Assembly (NCBI GenBank): GCA_028715505.1
Contig: JAQURS010000003.1
Location: forward strand, 50,510 to 114,509
Source of the DNA: Patescibacteria group bacterium
Lineage (GTDB): Bacteria > Patescibacteriota > Patescibacteriia > 2-12-FULL-60-25
Reading direction: 5' to 3'
Length of the DNA: 64,000 bases
Below the pieces are notes generated by a model that was not told where the DNA came from, searched no databases, and saw only the letters and a list, made by a program, of their open reading frames with translations. The position numbers and the translations under genes are program-made. Position 1 is the first letter of the stretch; each line of letters begins with the position of its first letter. Positions 23,388 through 33,406 of this stretch are shown one piece after another.

Positions 23388-23475
23388 CGCCCCAAGTCTT
23401 TGCAGAAGGGCATATATTAATGTAGAGGAAGATATCAAAAACAGACGGAATCGTCAAAACCCGTCCCTCTCCAAG

Positions 23476-24612
23476 TTAAGATTTTTGGCTAAAAGGCTGG
23501 ATTAAAAGCTGTTTTCCGCGATTGGTGATCTGGTAAATCTGCGGCTCAGTCTCTTCCAAGGCGTCCATCATCTCCAAAGTCGTGCAAGTGGCGCCGATAA
23601 CGGCCGGGGAGGAGTTGAGAAGACGGGTCAATTCGTCCACGTGGATGGGCGTGCGACAAAGGTCCAAAATCCTCCTTTCCTCATCCGTGGCCGGACGTTC
23701 CGGCGCGCTCATGACCGGAACGGACGCGTTGGCCAAAACATCGCGGCCAGAAGTGCAGATCTGCGCGCCTTGGCGTAAAAGCTCGTGAGTGCCCACGCTG
23801 CCGGGGCTCGTGATCGGGCCGGGCACCGCGAAGACATCTCGGTTTTCGTCCAAGGCTAGTTTAGCCGTAAGGACCGAACCCGAGTCGGCTCCGGCTTCCA
23901 CGACTACCACGGCTTGCGCCAAAGTCGCGATCAATCTATTCCGTTGGGGGAAATGTTGTCTTAGGCTTGGCGTGCCCGGAGGATATTCGCTCATTAAAAC
24001 TCCACCGCTCAATAAAATTCTCTCAGCCAGAGGAACGTTACTGGAAGGGGAGAGTGATTTTTTATCCAATCCACCGCCCAAGACGGCGACGGTCTGAACG
24101 TTTGCGTCCAAAGCGGCTTGGTGGGCGCAAGCGTCGATTCCCAAAGCCAAGCCCGAAACAATGCCCGCGTTGGCCTGCGCCAGTTCGGTCACGATTTGAG
24201 CGCACGCCCTTTTGCCGTACGCGCTCATTTTGCGCGTGCCGACGACGGCCACCCAAGGCCGCCTCGAAATCGTTCCGCCGCGCCAGAACAAGGCCGCCGG
24301 CGGAGTCGAGCTTTGCCTAAAAGCTTGCGGATACAAAAGATCCCAGGGCAGGACAAAATCAATCCCATCCTGGGCCAGCTTGTCCGCCAAATCTTGCGGG
24401 TTGATGGTTTCGCGCCATTCGACGAAATCTTTGGCTGAGTTTTCACTGATGCCGGCCTTAATCAAAGCGGCCAAGTCGCTTTCAAGGGCTTCTTTCCCGC
24501 GGTGCTCGCCAAAATATTTTTGAAGCCGGTCCAGGCTTTTGGGGCCGAATTTTTCAAACCAAGCGCACGCGAGCCAGCCGAGGCGCGAATTGTCTAACGT
24601 CGGGTGTTCCAT
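23476..24612 (-). CDS. dprA: DNA processing protein DprA
   Basis: A 378-aa protein that binds incoming single-stranded DNA and loads RecA in natural transformation. It has an N-terminal SAM-like helical part, a Rossmann core with WVAVVGTRKMSAYGKRAC, GIVSGLALGIDACAHQAAL, MSEYPPGTP and FPQRNRLIATLA, and a C-terminal winged-helix domain (HVDELTRLLNSSPAVIG). The start overlaps the pth stop by 19 bp. Together with comF (36633) it suggests DNA uptake. Confidence 0.94.
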   Translation of the reverse strand: MEHPTLDNSRLGWLACAWFEKFGPKSLDRLQKYFGEHRGKEALESDLAALIKAGISENSAKDFVEWRETINPQDLADKLAQDGIDFVLPWDLLYPQAFRQSSTPPAALFWRGGTISRRPWVAVVGTRKMSAYGKRACAQIVTELAQANAGIVSGLALGIDACAHQAALDANVQTVAVLGGGLDKKSLSPSSNVPLAERILLSGGVLMSEYPPGTPSLRQHFPQRNRLIATLAQAVVVVEAGADSGSVLTAKLALDENRDVFAVPGPITSPGSVGTHELLRQGAQICTSGRDVLANASVPVMSAPERPATDEERRILDLCRTPIHVDELTRLLNSSPAVIGATCTTLEMMDALEETEPQIYQITNRGKQLLIQPFSQKS

Positions 24613-25163
24613 GTGTTCATGGAGGCTTCAAGTCCTTTGATTATCCAATCAGCCATGGCTCCCGCCGCGTCCTCGATCGTTTGCGCGATCGATTCCGCTT
24701 CTTTGCCTTTGGGCTTGGTCAAAACCCAGTCTTTGCCGGCTGACTTAGTTTTTGGTTTGCCGACCCCAATCCTTAGCCTGGCAAAATCCACATCCGGCAT
24801 CATCTCCTGAATCGATTCAAGCCCATGGTGGCCGCCGGCTTTGCCGCCCTCAGTGAAACGCATGGAACCGGGATCCAAATCCAGCTCGTCTTGGATTATC
24901 AGAATATCCTTGGGTTTAATTTTATAATACTTCGCGAGAGACGAAACGGAATGCCCGCTCAAGTTCATGAAAGTCATGGGTTTAGCCAGCAGGACGGGCG
25001 AATCGTCGATCGTCACCTTAGCCGTCTTGGCTTTATGTTTAGTCTCGGTTTTCCATTTGGCCCCGTTGGCTTCCGCTAAAGCGTCAACGGCTAAAAAGCC
25101 CACGTTGTGCCGCGAACCCTCGTACTCTTTGCCCGGATTTCCCAGGCCTACGACTAATTTCAT
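24594..25163 (-). CDS. pth: peptidyl-tRNA hydrolase
   Basis: A 189-aa bacterial Pth that recycles peptidyl-tRNA. Motifs: LVVGLGNPGKEYEGSRHNVGF with the catalytic His, KPMTFMNLSG, IQDELDLDPG and GGHHGLESI. The ATG at 25163 begins the conserved N terminus; the frame is open to 25265, which would run into der. Third gene of the LCP-der-pth-dprA operon. Confidence 0.96.
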   Translation of the reverse strand: MKLVVGLGNPGKEYEGSRHNVGFLAVDALAEANGAKWKTETKHKAKTAKVTIDDSPVLLAKPMTFMNLSGHSVSSLAKYYKIKPKDILIIQDELDLDPGSMRFTEGGKAGGHHGLESIQEMMPDVDFARLRIGVGKPKTKSAGKDWVLTKPKGKEAESIAQTIEDAAGAMADWIIKGLEASMNTWNTRR

Positions 25164-25173
25164 AATAACTAAA

Positions 25174-26595
25174 TCAATATCTTCCAGCTCTCCGGCCGAT
25201 GGGGCGCTTGCGTTTATGCTGGCCGGGGACTTGTTTGACTGGCCGAGTGTCGTTCTCAATATCAAAGACGATAGGCGTGCCTTCGAATCCGAATTTTTCC
25301 CTGATGCGCCTTTCGAAAAATTTTAGCCAGGCCTGGTGGACGGCTGATTTTGATCCGCGCACGGTCATCTTGAAGCGAGGCGGATTGGTGGCGGTTTGGA
25401 TCACCGATGAGATGTAAGGCGTCTCGGAACCTTTGGCCGCCCGCGGCCGCTGTCTGGCGATGGCCTGCTTGAGAAATTTATCCAAAGCGTTATCTTCGAT
25501 GATGCGTTCGCGTTCGTCGCGGATTTTAAGGGCGATGTCCAAAATGTCACGGACGCGCTGGCCTTGTTTGGCCGATATGAACACGAATGGCGCCCAATCA
25601 AGGAAGGGTAGTGATTGCCTGACTAAATCCTCGTAAGTTTTGGCCGTCTTGGTATTTTTATCGGTCACTAAATCCCATTTATTGACGGCAATAATCAATC
25701 CCCGGTGGGCCTCCTGAAGGATTTCGGCCAGGTGCTTATCCTGTTTGCGGGGATCGTCCGTCGCGTCGACCACCAAAACCGCCACGTCGGCCCGCGACAA
25801 AGCCTGGCGGTTCCTTTCGACGCCTTCTTCCTCCAGCCTTTCCGTAATGCGCGCCCTTTTGCGCATGCCGGCGGTGTCAACCAAAGTAATGGGATGTCCC
25901 CGCCAAACAAAACTCGTGTCGAGCGGTTCGCGGGTCGTGTGGGCGACGGGGGAGACGATGGCCCTCTCTTCTCCCAAAACGGCGTTCATGAGAGATGATT
26001 TGCCCACGTTCGGGCGGCCCATGATCACTATCCTAAGTTCCGATTCCTTTTCGCTGTCAATCGGCGGTTTCCCAAGTTTTGTTAACTTTTCGACCATGAT
26101 ATCCAACAGGTCGCCCAAGCCCCTGCCTGAAGCCGCGCTGATGGGGATTGGTTCGTCCAACCCAAGTTTCCAAAATTCACCGGACGCCGCCGTGCCGAGC
26201 AAGGCGTTGCGGTCCGTTTTATTGGCCACAAGCAGGATCTTTGAATTAAGTTTTTTGGCTTGCTTGGCGAACTGGACGTCTTGCGGCAACAAACCCGCCT
26301 GCACGTCGACTAAAAATAACACCAAATCGGCTTCCTTGATGGCCAGCTCAGCTTGTTTTTTTATGCCTTGGCCGATTTCCGTTTTTTCCACGTCCATGCC
26401 GCCCGTATCGACTACGTTAAAAATTTTGCCCCGCCATAAGCACGGGGCGTAATTGCGGTCGCGGGTGGTGTGCGGCACGCTGGAGACTATGGCCCGTCCG
26501 GTTTCCGTTAAACGGTTCCAAAGCGTCGATTTTCCGACGTTAGCCCGCCCAACGATGGCTACAAGCGGTAAATTACGGGTTTTGGGAAGTGTCAT
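25174..26595 (-). CDS. der: ribosome assembly GTPase Der (EngA)
   Basis: A 473-aa protein with two consecutive GTPase domains: first GRANVGKST, DTGG, NKTD; second GRPNVGKSSL, DTAGMRKR, NKWD. A C-terminal KH-like domain and a basic tail rich in Lys and Arg follow. It acts in 50S subunit maturation. The start overlaps the end of the LCP gene by 23 bp. Confidence 0.96.
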   Translation of the reverse strand: MTLPKTRNLPLVAIVGRANVGKSTLWNRLTETGRAIVSSVPHTTRDRNYAPCLWRGKIFNVVDTGGMDVEKTEIGQGIKKQAELAIKEADLVLFLVDVQAGLLPQDVQFAKQAKKLNSKILLVANKTDRNALLGTAASGEFWKLGLDEPIPISAASGRGLGDLLDIMVEKLTKLGKPPIDSEKESELRIVIMGRPNVGKSSLMNAVLGEERAIVSPVAHTTREPLDTSFVWRGHPITLVDTAGMRKRARITERLEEEGVERNRQALSRADVAVLVVDATDDPRKQDKHLAEILQEAHRGLIIAVNKWDLVTDKNTKTAKTYEDLVRQSLPFLDWAPFVFISAKQGQRVRDILDIALKIRDERERIIEDNALDKFLKQAIARQRPRAAKGSETPYISSVIQTATNPPRFKMTVRGSKSAVHQAWLKFFERRIREKFGFEGTPIVFDIENDTRPVKQVPGQHKRKRPIGRRAGRY

Positions 26596-28039
26596 AACTT
26601 GGATTGATGAGGCCTAAACTTGAATCGCCGAGCACGACCAGGATTTCGGTTGAGGTCGAATCCAGAGTTTCGGCCGTCATATACTGCCCGTAAACCACTG
26701 GATGTCCTTTAGTTTCGGTCGGGGTTGCCGCCGAAACGTCCGCGTCCAGGATCTTTTTCAGCCTGACAAGCTCAGTTGTTTTTTTGCCGCCGGTCAGGTC
26801 GAAAAGGATCGTGCGTTCGTAGCCGCGGTGCGAGGCGTTGCCGATGCTGGAGACTTGGTAACCTTGTTTTTTAAGTTTTTGCGAGACTTGGTAGGCGTAA
26901 CCTTCGTATGTCGTTCCGTTTTTGATTTCGAGCGTGGCTTGCGTTTGGGCCATCAACTGTTTTGCCGCTTCTTCTTTGGTGAGGAACGGATTATTGGCGA
27001 TGCTGCGGATTTCGGACCAGTCCGGTTTGCGGGGAAAGAGCATGTAAGCCCCGCCCACGTTGGCCGGCACCAGCTCGCCGTCAGGCGCGTCGGTCAAAAC
27101 GCGCATCTCGATCTTGTCGCGGTCGATCTGCGAAGCCAAGGGAGCGTATGAAATCATGTCCCAGCTGGAAAGGTCGGTTTGGATGTGGCCGGAAAGAATG
27201 TTGAGCATGTCTCCGATCTTTTTTGGATTAGCCAATGTACCGAGCGAGAAAAGTTTTTCCCTGACCGCCTGGATCACCAATTGTTGGCGTCGGCTGCGCG
27301 CGAAATCAGAACCTTCGCCGTTGTTGCCGTGGCGCGAGCGGACAAATTCCAAAGCCCTGGCGCCGTCCATGTGAGCCTCGCCTTTTTGGAAGCTGATAGT
27401 GCGCCAACCGCCGTTCTCGTCCACCGGAAAGGAATTATCAGTGAAAGTTTTTTCAACGGTGATGTCTACGCCGCCCAAAGCGTCGATGAATTTGGCGAAC
27501 CCGTTGAAATCGACGCGCACGACGTGATCGATATGGATGTTCAAAAGTTCACCGACGGCTTCACCTGTTTTTTCGGCCCCTTGCCCCGGATTGGAAGATT
27601 CCAGCCAGGCGTTTAAGCTGTTGATTTTTTCAAAACGGCCGTTGCCAAGCGGATAAGCCAGGTCGCGGGGGATGGACAACATGGCCAAGCGGTTCTGTTT
27701 AGGATCAAAAGTCGCCAAGATGATCGTATCCGTGAGTTGCGGGCCATCATGCCCAGCGCCGCCTACGCCCAAAAACAGGAAATTAACCGGTTCGCCCGAG
27801 ACTTTGGTCGTGCCGGGCGAGCCCATGGCAAACCGCGTAATCTCGGCAATGCCCGGGAGGTTAACGACCTCGGCCAAAACATTGGTGCCTTTGGCGGACG
27901 CGCGATAAGAAGCCGCGGCCCCGACGGTAGCCAGTAATCCTACGATTAAAGCAAAAAAAACTGCAATAATTGCCGTTTTTCTTCGAGCTACCTTCTCTGA
28001 AGAGTAGGGCAGCAGATCAACCGAAATAGGTCCCTTCAT
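26573..28039 (-). CDS. LytR-CpsA-Psr (LCP) family glycopolymer transferase
   Basis: A 488-aa membrane-anchored protein: an N-terminal helix (TAIIAVFFALIVGLLATVGAA) and an extracellular LCP domain with NFLFLGVGG, LTDTIILATFD, SIPRDLAYPLG and ALEFVRSRHG ... DFARSRRQQ (the Arg/Asp residues that bind polyprenyl pyrophosphate). A LytR_C-like domain follows near 370-440 (LEIKNGTTYEGYAYQV). It would attach glycopolymers to the wall. The ATG at 28039 is preferred to the TTG at 28045. TATCCT lies 8 nt upstream (28053-28048), fitting the near-leaderless type. Confidence 0.9.
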   Translation of the reverse strand: MKGPISVDLLPYSSEKVARRKTAIIAVFFALIVGLLATVGAAASYRASAKGTNVLAEVVNLPGIAEITRFAMGSPGTTKVSGEPVNFLFLGVGGAGHDGPQLTDTIILATFDPKQNRLAMLSIPRDLAYPLGNGRFEKINSLNAWLESSNPGQGAEKTGEAVGELLNIHIDHVVRVDFNGFAKFIDALGGVDITVEKTFTDNSFPVDENGGWRTISFQKGEAHMDGARALEFVRSRHGNNGEGSDFARSRRQQLVIQAVREKLFSLGTLANPKKIGDMLNILSGHIQTDLSSWDMISYAPLASQIDRDKIEMRVLTDAPDGELVPANVGGAYMLFPRKPDWSEIRSIANNPFLTKEEAAKQLMAQTQATLEIKNGTTYEGYAYQVSQKLKKQGYQVSSIGNASHRGYERTILFDLTGGKKTTELVRLKKILDADVSAATPTETKGHPVVYGQYMTAETLDSTSTEILVVLGDSSLGLINPSYDTSQNP

Positions 28040-28135
28040 GTCCAATTAGGATATCAGAGAAATATTCAAGAGACAAGGAACGAACATCGGCGGTTAGGTT
28101 GTGGATTAATCGGAGTCTTAGGGCCGTTTTTGTGC

Positions 28136-28141
28136 TATAAT
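28136..28141 (+). promoter_or_regulatory. consensus -10 box of the T4SS-like operon, near-leaderless
   Basis: TATAAT ends 10 nt before the ATG at 28152. It drives the row of six or seven genes ending at comF. Confidence 0.6.
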
Positions 28142-28151
28142 TCCCGATAAG

Positions 28152-31100
28152 ATGCCTATTTGGAGGAGAATTTTTAAAGTCAGGCAAGGGAAAGGGTCAC
28201 TTTTCGCCTTTTGGCGCTCAATTTTGCTGCCGAAAAAACAAGACGATATTAAACAAGGTGTTTCAAACGTGACGCGCGGTTCGTCGAGAAAGCGCTTCGC
28301 GATCACTTCCGTTATCGTGGCCGGCGTTTGCATTTTCTTTATCGCTTTTCCGGCACACGCTGACGCGGCATATGAATTAGTCAACTGGATCGTAGCCATC
28401 TTCACGAAGATCCTGGTCTACATCATGGAACTGCTTTCCTATATTTTGCTTTTCCTTTTGGATTACCTGATTCAGGTCGTGCAGATTAATACTTTCGTCA
28501 ACGCGGCTCCCGTGCGCATCGGTTGGCCGCTCATCCGCGACACGGTCAACATGTTTTTCATCGTGGTCGTTTTGGTTTCCGCCTTCGCGACCATCATCGG
28601 CCAGCCCAAGGAGTTCCATTACAAGTCCATCTTGCCCAAGCTCTTGGTGATGGCCGTGCTCATTAACTTTTCAAAAACCCTGATCGGTTTGATGATCGAT
28701 TTCTCTCAGGTGATCACCCTCACCTTCGTCAACGGATTTAAGGACGCGGCCGGCGGAAACTTCATCAACGCTTTGCACCTGCGCGAAGTCATGAACATCG
28801 AGACGAGCAAGGGCTCCGTGGTCACGGTGGAAAATGGGACCATGAAGATCAACGCCGCGGCCGCCCAGCAAGCCGACGTCTACCAGATTTTTAACATGAT
28901 GCTGGCGGCCATTTTTGGCATATGGATCCTTTCGCTCTCGATCACGCTGGTCATCATCATGTTAGTGTTCTTTTTGGTCCGCATCATTATCCTTTGGTTC
29001 CTGCTTATCACTTCGCCGGTCATGTTCTTTGCCTGGGCTTTGCCCGGCAAGATGCAGAAATCCTTCAGCGCGTTTACGGACCAGTGGTGGCAACGTTTGT
29101 CCACGGCTTTGATCGGCGGGCCGACCATGGCTTTTTTCCTCTGGCTGGCTTTGGCCATGGCCCAGGCCCAGGGCGGAGCCGATTCTTTGACCGGCAGCGG
29201 CCAGAACGCACTTTATAAGGGACCGAGTGCTGAGGTTAAAAGCAATATTGAAGGATTGAACCAACAGGGCGGTTATGGAAATAAGATCGTTTCAACCGAC
29301 ATCGGCACGCCGGAAAATTTGGCCAATTTCATCATCATGGTGGCCTTTATGCTCTTGGGCGTGCAAGTGGCCGTCCAAGCTTCCAACTCTCTGGCTCCCA
29401 AGTTGGGTGACTTCGCCAAAGCGATTGGCAGCCAAGGCGGAGGCATGGGCATTGGCGTGGCCGGAACCGTGGCTGCCGGCAGGTTGCTTGAAAAGGGAGT
29501 GAAGGGAGGAGCGGGTGCCATCAACGAACGTTATGGTTTGACTAATCGCATGGCCGGAGCCGTCGCGAGGTCGGGTATTCCTATGACAAAAGGCGCCCGA
29601 GTCAGTTTGATGCAGCATGCCGCCGCGCCCGTCAAACGTGGTTTGAAGAAGTCCGAGGAATTAAAGGCCGCGGTCGCGCACGAAAATCCTTTAGAACAAG
29701 AAAAGTTTTTCAGGACAATGGCCAAATCGGGCGATGTCGCGACCAGCATGGGTGGCAACTTGGGTTTGGCTTCATTGGCTGGGAGTTCGCTGTATGCTAA
29801 GAATTTACAAAAATTAAACGAGGATGAGGCGAGGGCGGAAGTCACGTCATCTCAGGCCTATAAGGATAAATACGGGACCGGTCCGTTAAACGACGTGCAG
29901 AAGAAAGAGGTTGACGCCCAGGTTGAATCCTTGGCTCGCTTGAAGGCTGATAAAAAGATTACGGGCATGCAGGAAGAATCCAAAGCTTTCGCCGAAAAGA
30001 CTAACAACACGAAACTGCTCGACGAGATCAACGAGATGAGGACAAAAGATCCGGGCAAGCAAGAAAAGGTAGGCGACGTGGAATCATTGGTGGCCAAGGT
30101 ACTGACTGATCCGCATGGGCACACCAAGATGAAGGATGACGCCATGATGGATAGCGCGACTTTCTTGTCCACCATGAAGCAAATGGGCTGGATGGATAAG
30201 AACGGCGATTTGACGGTCTCTGAAAGCGATGAAAAGTATAGGGAATTCATGCGCGGCCGCCAAGGCCAGCACGCGAAGGCTCAACTCGATTATATTCGCA
30301 ACTCCAAAGACGGCAGGGAGAATGCCAAGATCTTGCTTGATTCCAGTAAATCAGAAGAAGATCGTCAGAAAGCAAGATATACGGTCGTGGCCGCTAAAGA
30401 CGGGAAAGGTTATTCGGTCATCAACCCGTCTGGTCAAGCTTCTTACCTTAATATGGGCGGCCAGGCGGACACTCGAACGGAAATACTCGAGAACGTGAAA
30501 GATCAGGGCACGGAGCGGGCATCCGAACTTGTTGGAAATTATGAAAATGAATTAAGAGGCATTAACAAGACCGTTACTGACACTGGCGTCAGGTACAACA
30601 ATCAACGCATCCGCATGGCAGCCCAGAATCTGCACGTCATTAATACCCATCAGGGCACGGAAGGCGGAGATATTAGACAAGGCAGAATGGCCGAGATGGT
30701 GGCCAAGAACCAGATTTCTTATAAGGCATTATTTGATATTAACGACCAGGGTCAATTCACCGGTCCGAAAGCCGAGCAGAATCAATCTGATTTTGGCGCC
30801 ATCATGAAATCCAGCTTGGCGGGCGCCAGAACGGCTACTAATCCTGAAGCCGCCGCCAAGCATATCGAAGTAATCGCCAGCATGTCGGAAGCCGCTAAGA
30901 ATTCCGGCGGTCAAGCCTTAACGCAAATGACCGAAGCCGTTCAGGGCGACTTGCAAGGGCTTAAGCACGCGTATGACAACAGCGGTCCGACCCAACGCGC
31001 TTCCATAGCGGGCGCCATAAAGAAGGTCGGAGCCGAAGCCGACGCGGGTGAGGTCAAGCAGAAATCCGTTTCAGGAACAGGCACTATTAGCGATGAGGAA

Positions 31101-31229
31101 AGAATGCGGGTTAAATTCAAGGGAGAGATCGCCGCTAAAAAGCCGACGGGAGCTACCAAAGAAGATCGTGATCACGAAAGGTCAGCTATCCAATTCGCCA
31201 GGAATCTCCTCAGGGGAGAGAAGGGATAA
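28152..31229 (+). CDS. VirB6/TrbL-like polytopic membrane protein with long soluble tail
   Basis: A 1025-aa protein. The N-terminal 430 residues have about seven or eight hydrophobic segments (e.g. FAITSVIVAGVCIFFIAF, YIMELLSYILLFLLDYL, MFFIVVVLVSAFATIIG, ILWFLLITSPVMFFAWAL), the layout of the inner-membrane channel subunit of type IV secretion systems. A Gly-rich segment leads into about 570 soluble, helical residues that I cannot assign. It heads the operon with PrgI and VirB4, which supports the VirB6/TrbL reading. Confidence 0.75.
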   Translation: MPIWRRIFKVRQGKGSLFAFWRSILLPKKQDDIKQGVSNVTRGSSRKRFAITSVIVAGVCIFFIAFPAHADAAYELVNWIVAIFTKILVYIMELLSYILLFLLDYLIQVVQINTFVNAAPVRIGWPLIRDTVNMFFIVVVLVSAFATIIGQPKEFHYKSILPKLLVMAVLINFSKTLIGLMIDFSQVITLTFVNGFKDAAGGNFINALHLREVMNIETSKGSVVTVENGTMKINAAAAQQADVYQIFNMMLAAIFGIWILSLSITLVIIMLVFFLVRIIILWFLLITSPVMFFAWALPGKMQKSFSAFTDQWWQRLSTALIGGPTMAFFLWLALAMAQAQGGADSLTGSGQNALYKGPSAEVKSNIEGLNQQGGYGNKIVSTDIGTPENLANFIIMVAFMLLGVQVAVQASNSLAPKLGDFAKAIGSQGGGMGIGVAGTVAAGRLLEKGVKGGAGAINERYGLTNRMAGAVARSGIPMTKGARVSLMQHAAAPVKRGLKKSEELKAAVAHENPLEQEKFFRTMAKSGDVATSMGGNLGLASLAGSSLYAKNLQKLNEDEARAEVTSSQAYKDKYGTGPLNDVQKKEVDAQVESLARLKADKKITGMQEESKAFAEKTNNTKLLDEINEMRTKDPGKQEKVGDVESLVAKVLTDPHGHTKMKDDAMMDSATFLSTMKQMGWMDKNGDLTVSESDEKYREFMRGRQGQHAKAQLDYIRNSKDGRENAKILLDSSKSEEDRQKARYTVVAAKDGKGYSVINPSGQASYLNMGGQADTRTEILENVKDQGTERASELVGNYENELRGINKTVTDTGVRYNNQRIRMAAQNLHVINTHQGTEGGDIRQGRMAEMVAKNQISYKALFDINDQGQFTGPKAEQNQSDFGAIMKSSLAGARTATNPEAAAKHIEVIASMSEAAKNSGGQALTQMTEAVQGDLQGLKHAYDNSGPTQRASIAGAIKKVGAEADAGEVKQKSVSGTGTISDEERMRVKFKGEIAAKKPTGATKEDRDHERSAIQFARNLLRGEKG

Positions 31230-31232
31230 ACT

Positions 31233-32972
31233 ATGCCAAAGGTTTATTCTTCTTTCAGCGATTTGCCTGAGAATATCCAGAATTTTTTGTTGCACGACGC
31301 GGACGCTGTTTTTAACGATTTGATTGACTCTTACAATCTTCCGGAAGACGGTTATTTTGACGGCATCGACGCACCGATTTTGGATTCAGTCATGGGACTT
31401 GCGACTTTTGAGCAGGCTTTGGCCAGAATTGGCGGGTACCTGATGGCTAATGTTAAAGATAGGCCTGCCCAGCAAGACATACTGGTCCGACTTTTGAGTC
31501 AGGTTTTTTGGCCCTTGCGCGACGTTTACGGCAACGACTTGATTGGATTCCTACAAGAAGAAAAAGTTGATACTTCCGGTTGGACTCAAAAAAAGATTCT
31601 GTTCAAACCGCTCTCTTACAACGGAGCCGTTTCCGAGCTGGTCAATCATTTAGGTTTATACTCTTCCGGCCAGCAGGAGAGGACCAAGTTAAAGGATTTG
31701 CTGGTCAGTTTTGTTAAAGGGGTGCGCGTAGCCGATCAACTTAAAGAGATCATGGTTCGCCCAGCTGAAATGGGCGGGCTTGGATTTGACCAAAAGATGG
31801 CCGATAAAGCAGTTAATTTCATAAAGGAATTGAACCAGACGGTAAAAATATTGGACGAGAAGTCTTATTCGGATTACTTGGCTTCGGAAATGCAGCCGGC
31901 TAGAACTCAAGAACTAAAAGACGTGAATATCCCAACACAGGAAGTCGATCAACAGATTGAAACCATCAAAGCCAAGCTGCCGCCTCCCCCCAGGGCTATA
32001 ACCGAATTGGATAAGGCGGTTGCCGCCACTTTGGAGAGGATCCCAAGCAAACCCACGGACGAATATTTGGCAAACCGTTTACAAAACGTGATTTCGTCGC
32101 GCCTTCGCGACGTGCGCAACTCCTCCGAACTGCTTGGTTTGCTGCAACGTGATTCAAAAGTTGGAGGCATGGGTTTGGACAAGGCCGCCGCAGATGATAT
32201 GTCGAAAATCATTGAGACTTCATACGAAGAATTTCGACAGAAGATTGAATCCGAAGAGAAAGGTAAGTTGGAAGTCCAGTTGACCGAGCAGAAAAAGAAA
32301 ATTGAAGAGAAGCGGAAGAGGGAAGCAGAAGAACACGCCAAATGGTACGAGGAAAAAATAAAGAAACGGCAAGCGGGCGAAGCGGAAACCAAGCAGGTGG
32401 CCGAAGCCATAAAGAAGGGTTTTGAAAGTAAAATTGCCGCCCATCCGGTGGATTTGAAAAACGCGGCCATCGAGAAAAAGCAATTCGGGGAATTGGTGCC
32501 CGCCCCAGCGGTTAAAAAAATCCAAACTCAGTTATCAAAACCGCAGGAACAGGCGAAAACCGTCAAAGTTTCTACCGTTACGGCCGCGGCCGCCAAAATC
32601 CCCAGCTTGCGGGTCGACGGCGTGCAACGCGTGAGCGCGGCGCCTAAGCTCTCCGGCTTGGCCGACGAAGTGGGTGGTATGACCCTTCAGAGTTTCAGAC
32701 GTCTGGCCAAAACCCCGCAAGAAGCGGCCGCCAAAATGAAACAGAGGTTTGACACGCTCGGAGAAGAAGGTTTTGAGCAAAAGACGACGGCCATAAAGGC
32801 CTGGCAAAGGTCCCCGCTTATGAAGATGTATTTGGATTTGGTGACCCAGAGCTTTAAGGCCGGCAAGCCGATCGTTGAAATCGCTGAAGAACGCCGCAAA
32901 GCGGGGGAGGACACTTTGACCCGGGACGAAGTCGAAGTCCTGATTGATTTAAACAATAACCTGCACTACTGA
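31233..32972 (+). CDS. hypothetical soluble protein, 579 aa, in the T4SS-like operon
   Basis: No membrane segment or signal. The N-terminal 230 residues are helical (PENIQNFLLHDADAVFNDL; EMGGLGFDQKMADKAVNFI). Residues about 270-330 echo part of that (KVGGMGLDKAAADDMSKII), so an internal duplication is likely. A charged coiled coil follows (about 330-395), then an Ala/Pro-rich linker and a C-terminal helical region. It sits 3 nt after the VirB6-like gene and 1 nt before PrgI. A cytoplasmic partner of the secretion machine is inference. Confidence 0.75.
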   Translation: MPKVYSSFSDLPENIQNFLLHDADAVFNDLIDSYNLPEDGYFDGIDAPILDSVMGLATFEQALARIGGYLMANVKDRPAQQDILVRLLSQVFWPLRDVYGNDLIGFLQEEKVDTSGWTQKKILFKPLSYNGAVSELVNHLGLYSSGQQERTKLKDLLVSFVKGVRVADQLKEIMVRPAEMGGLGFDQKMADKAVNFIKELNQTVKILDEKSYSDYLASEMQPARTQELKDVNIPTQEVDQQIETIKAKLPPPPRAITELDKAVAATLERIPSKPTDEYLANRLQNVISSRLRDVRNSSELLGLLQRDSKVGGMGLDKAAADDMSKIIETSYEEFRQKIESEEKGKLEVQLTEQKKKIEEKRKREAEEHAKWYEEKIKKRQAGEAETKQVAEAIKKGFESKIAAHPVDLKNAAIEKKQFGELVPAPAVKKIQTQLSKPQEQAKTVKVSTVTAAAAKIPSLRVDGVQRVSAAPKLSGLADEVGGMTLQSFRRLAKTPQEAAAKMKQRFDTLGEEGFEQKTTAIKAWQRSPLMKMYLDLVTQSFKAGKPIVEIAEERRKAGEDTLTRDEVEVLIDLNNNLHY

Positions 32973-32973
32973 T

Positions 32974-33405
32974 ATGCCCGGCCAGTTTATTGTTCCGCAA
33001 TTCATCGAAAGCGAAGACAAGATCATCGGCCCGATCACGGTGAGACAATTTTTAATCTGCTTGGCTGGAGCGGGTGTTTTATTCGTGGAGTACAAAGTTT
33101 TGGAAACGGCTTATTTTATATTTGCCGCTTTGATAACCGCGGCCGTTTTCGGGGCGTTCGGCTTCCTCAAAATCAACGGTCAGCCTTTCCATATATTTTT
33201 CTTGAATTTCATGCAGACACAGGTAAGACCCCCGCTCCGCGTTTGGAACAAGAACGCCGTCGTTCAAATGGGGCAGGAAAAGATCATCGGCCTGCCGACC
33301 GTCGAAGAAGCAACCAAGAAGCCACGACCCAGCTCCACTAGGCTTAGGGAGCTCGCGCTGACCGTAAACACGGGCGGCGTCTATAAGCCTGAAGACCAAC
33401 CATAA
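32974..33405 (+). CDS. PrgI family protein
   Basis: A 143-aa protein with the PrgI pattern: QFIVPQFIESEDKIIGPITVRQFL, two membrane helices (LICLAGAGVLFVEYKVL; AYFIFAALITAAVFGAFGFL), then INGQPFHIFFLNFM. PrgI proteins lie next to VirB4 in Gram-positive and Patescibacteria conjugation-like loci and are probably VirB3-like membrane parts. The spacing of 1 nt on both sides shows tight coupling. Confidence 0.9.
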   Translation: MPGQFIVPQFIESEDKIIGPITVRQFLICLAGAGVLFVEYKVLETAYFIFAALITAAVFGAFGFLKINGQPFHIFFLNFMQTQVRPPLRVWNKNAVVQMGQEKIIGLPTVEEATKKPRPSSTRLRELALTVNTGGVYKPEDQP

Positions 33406-33406
33406 T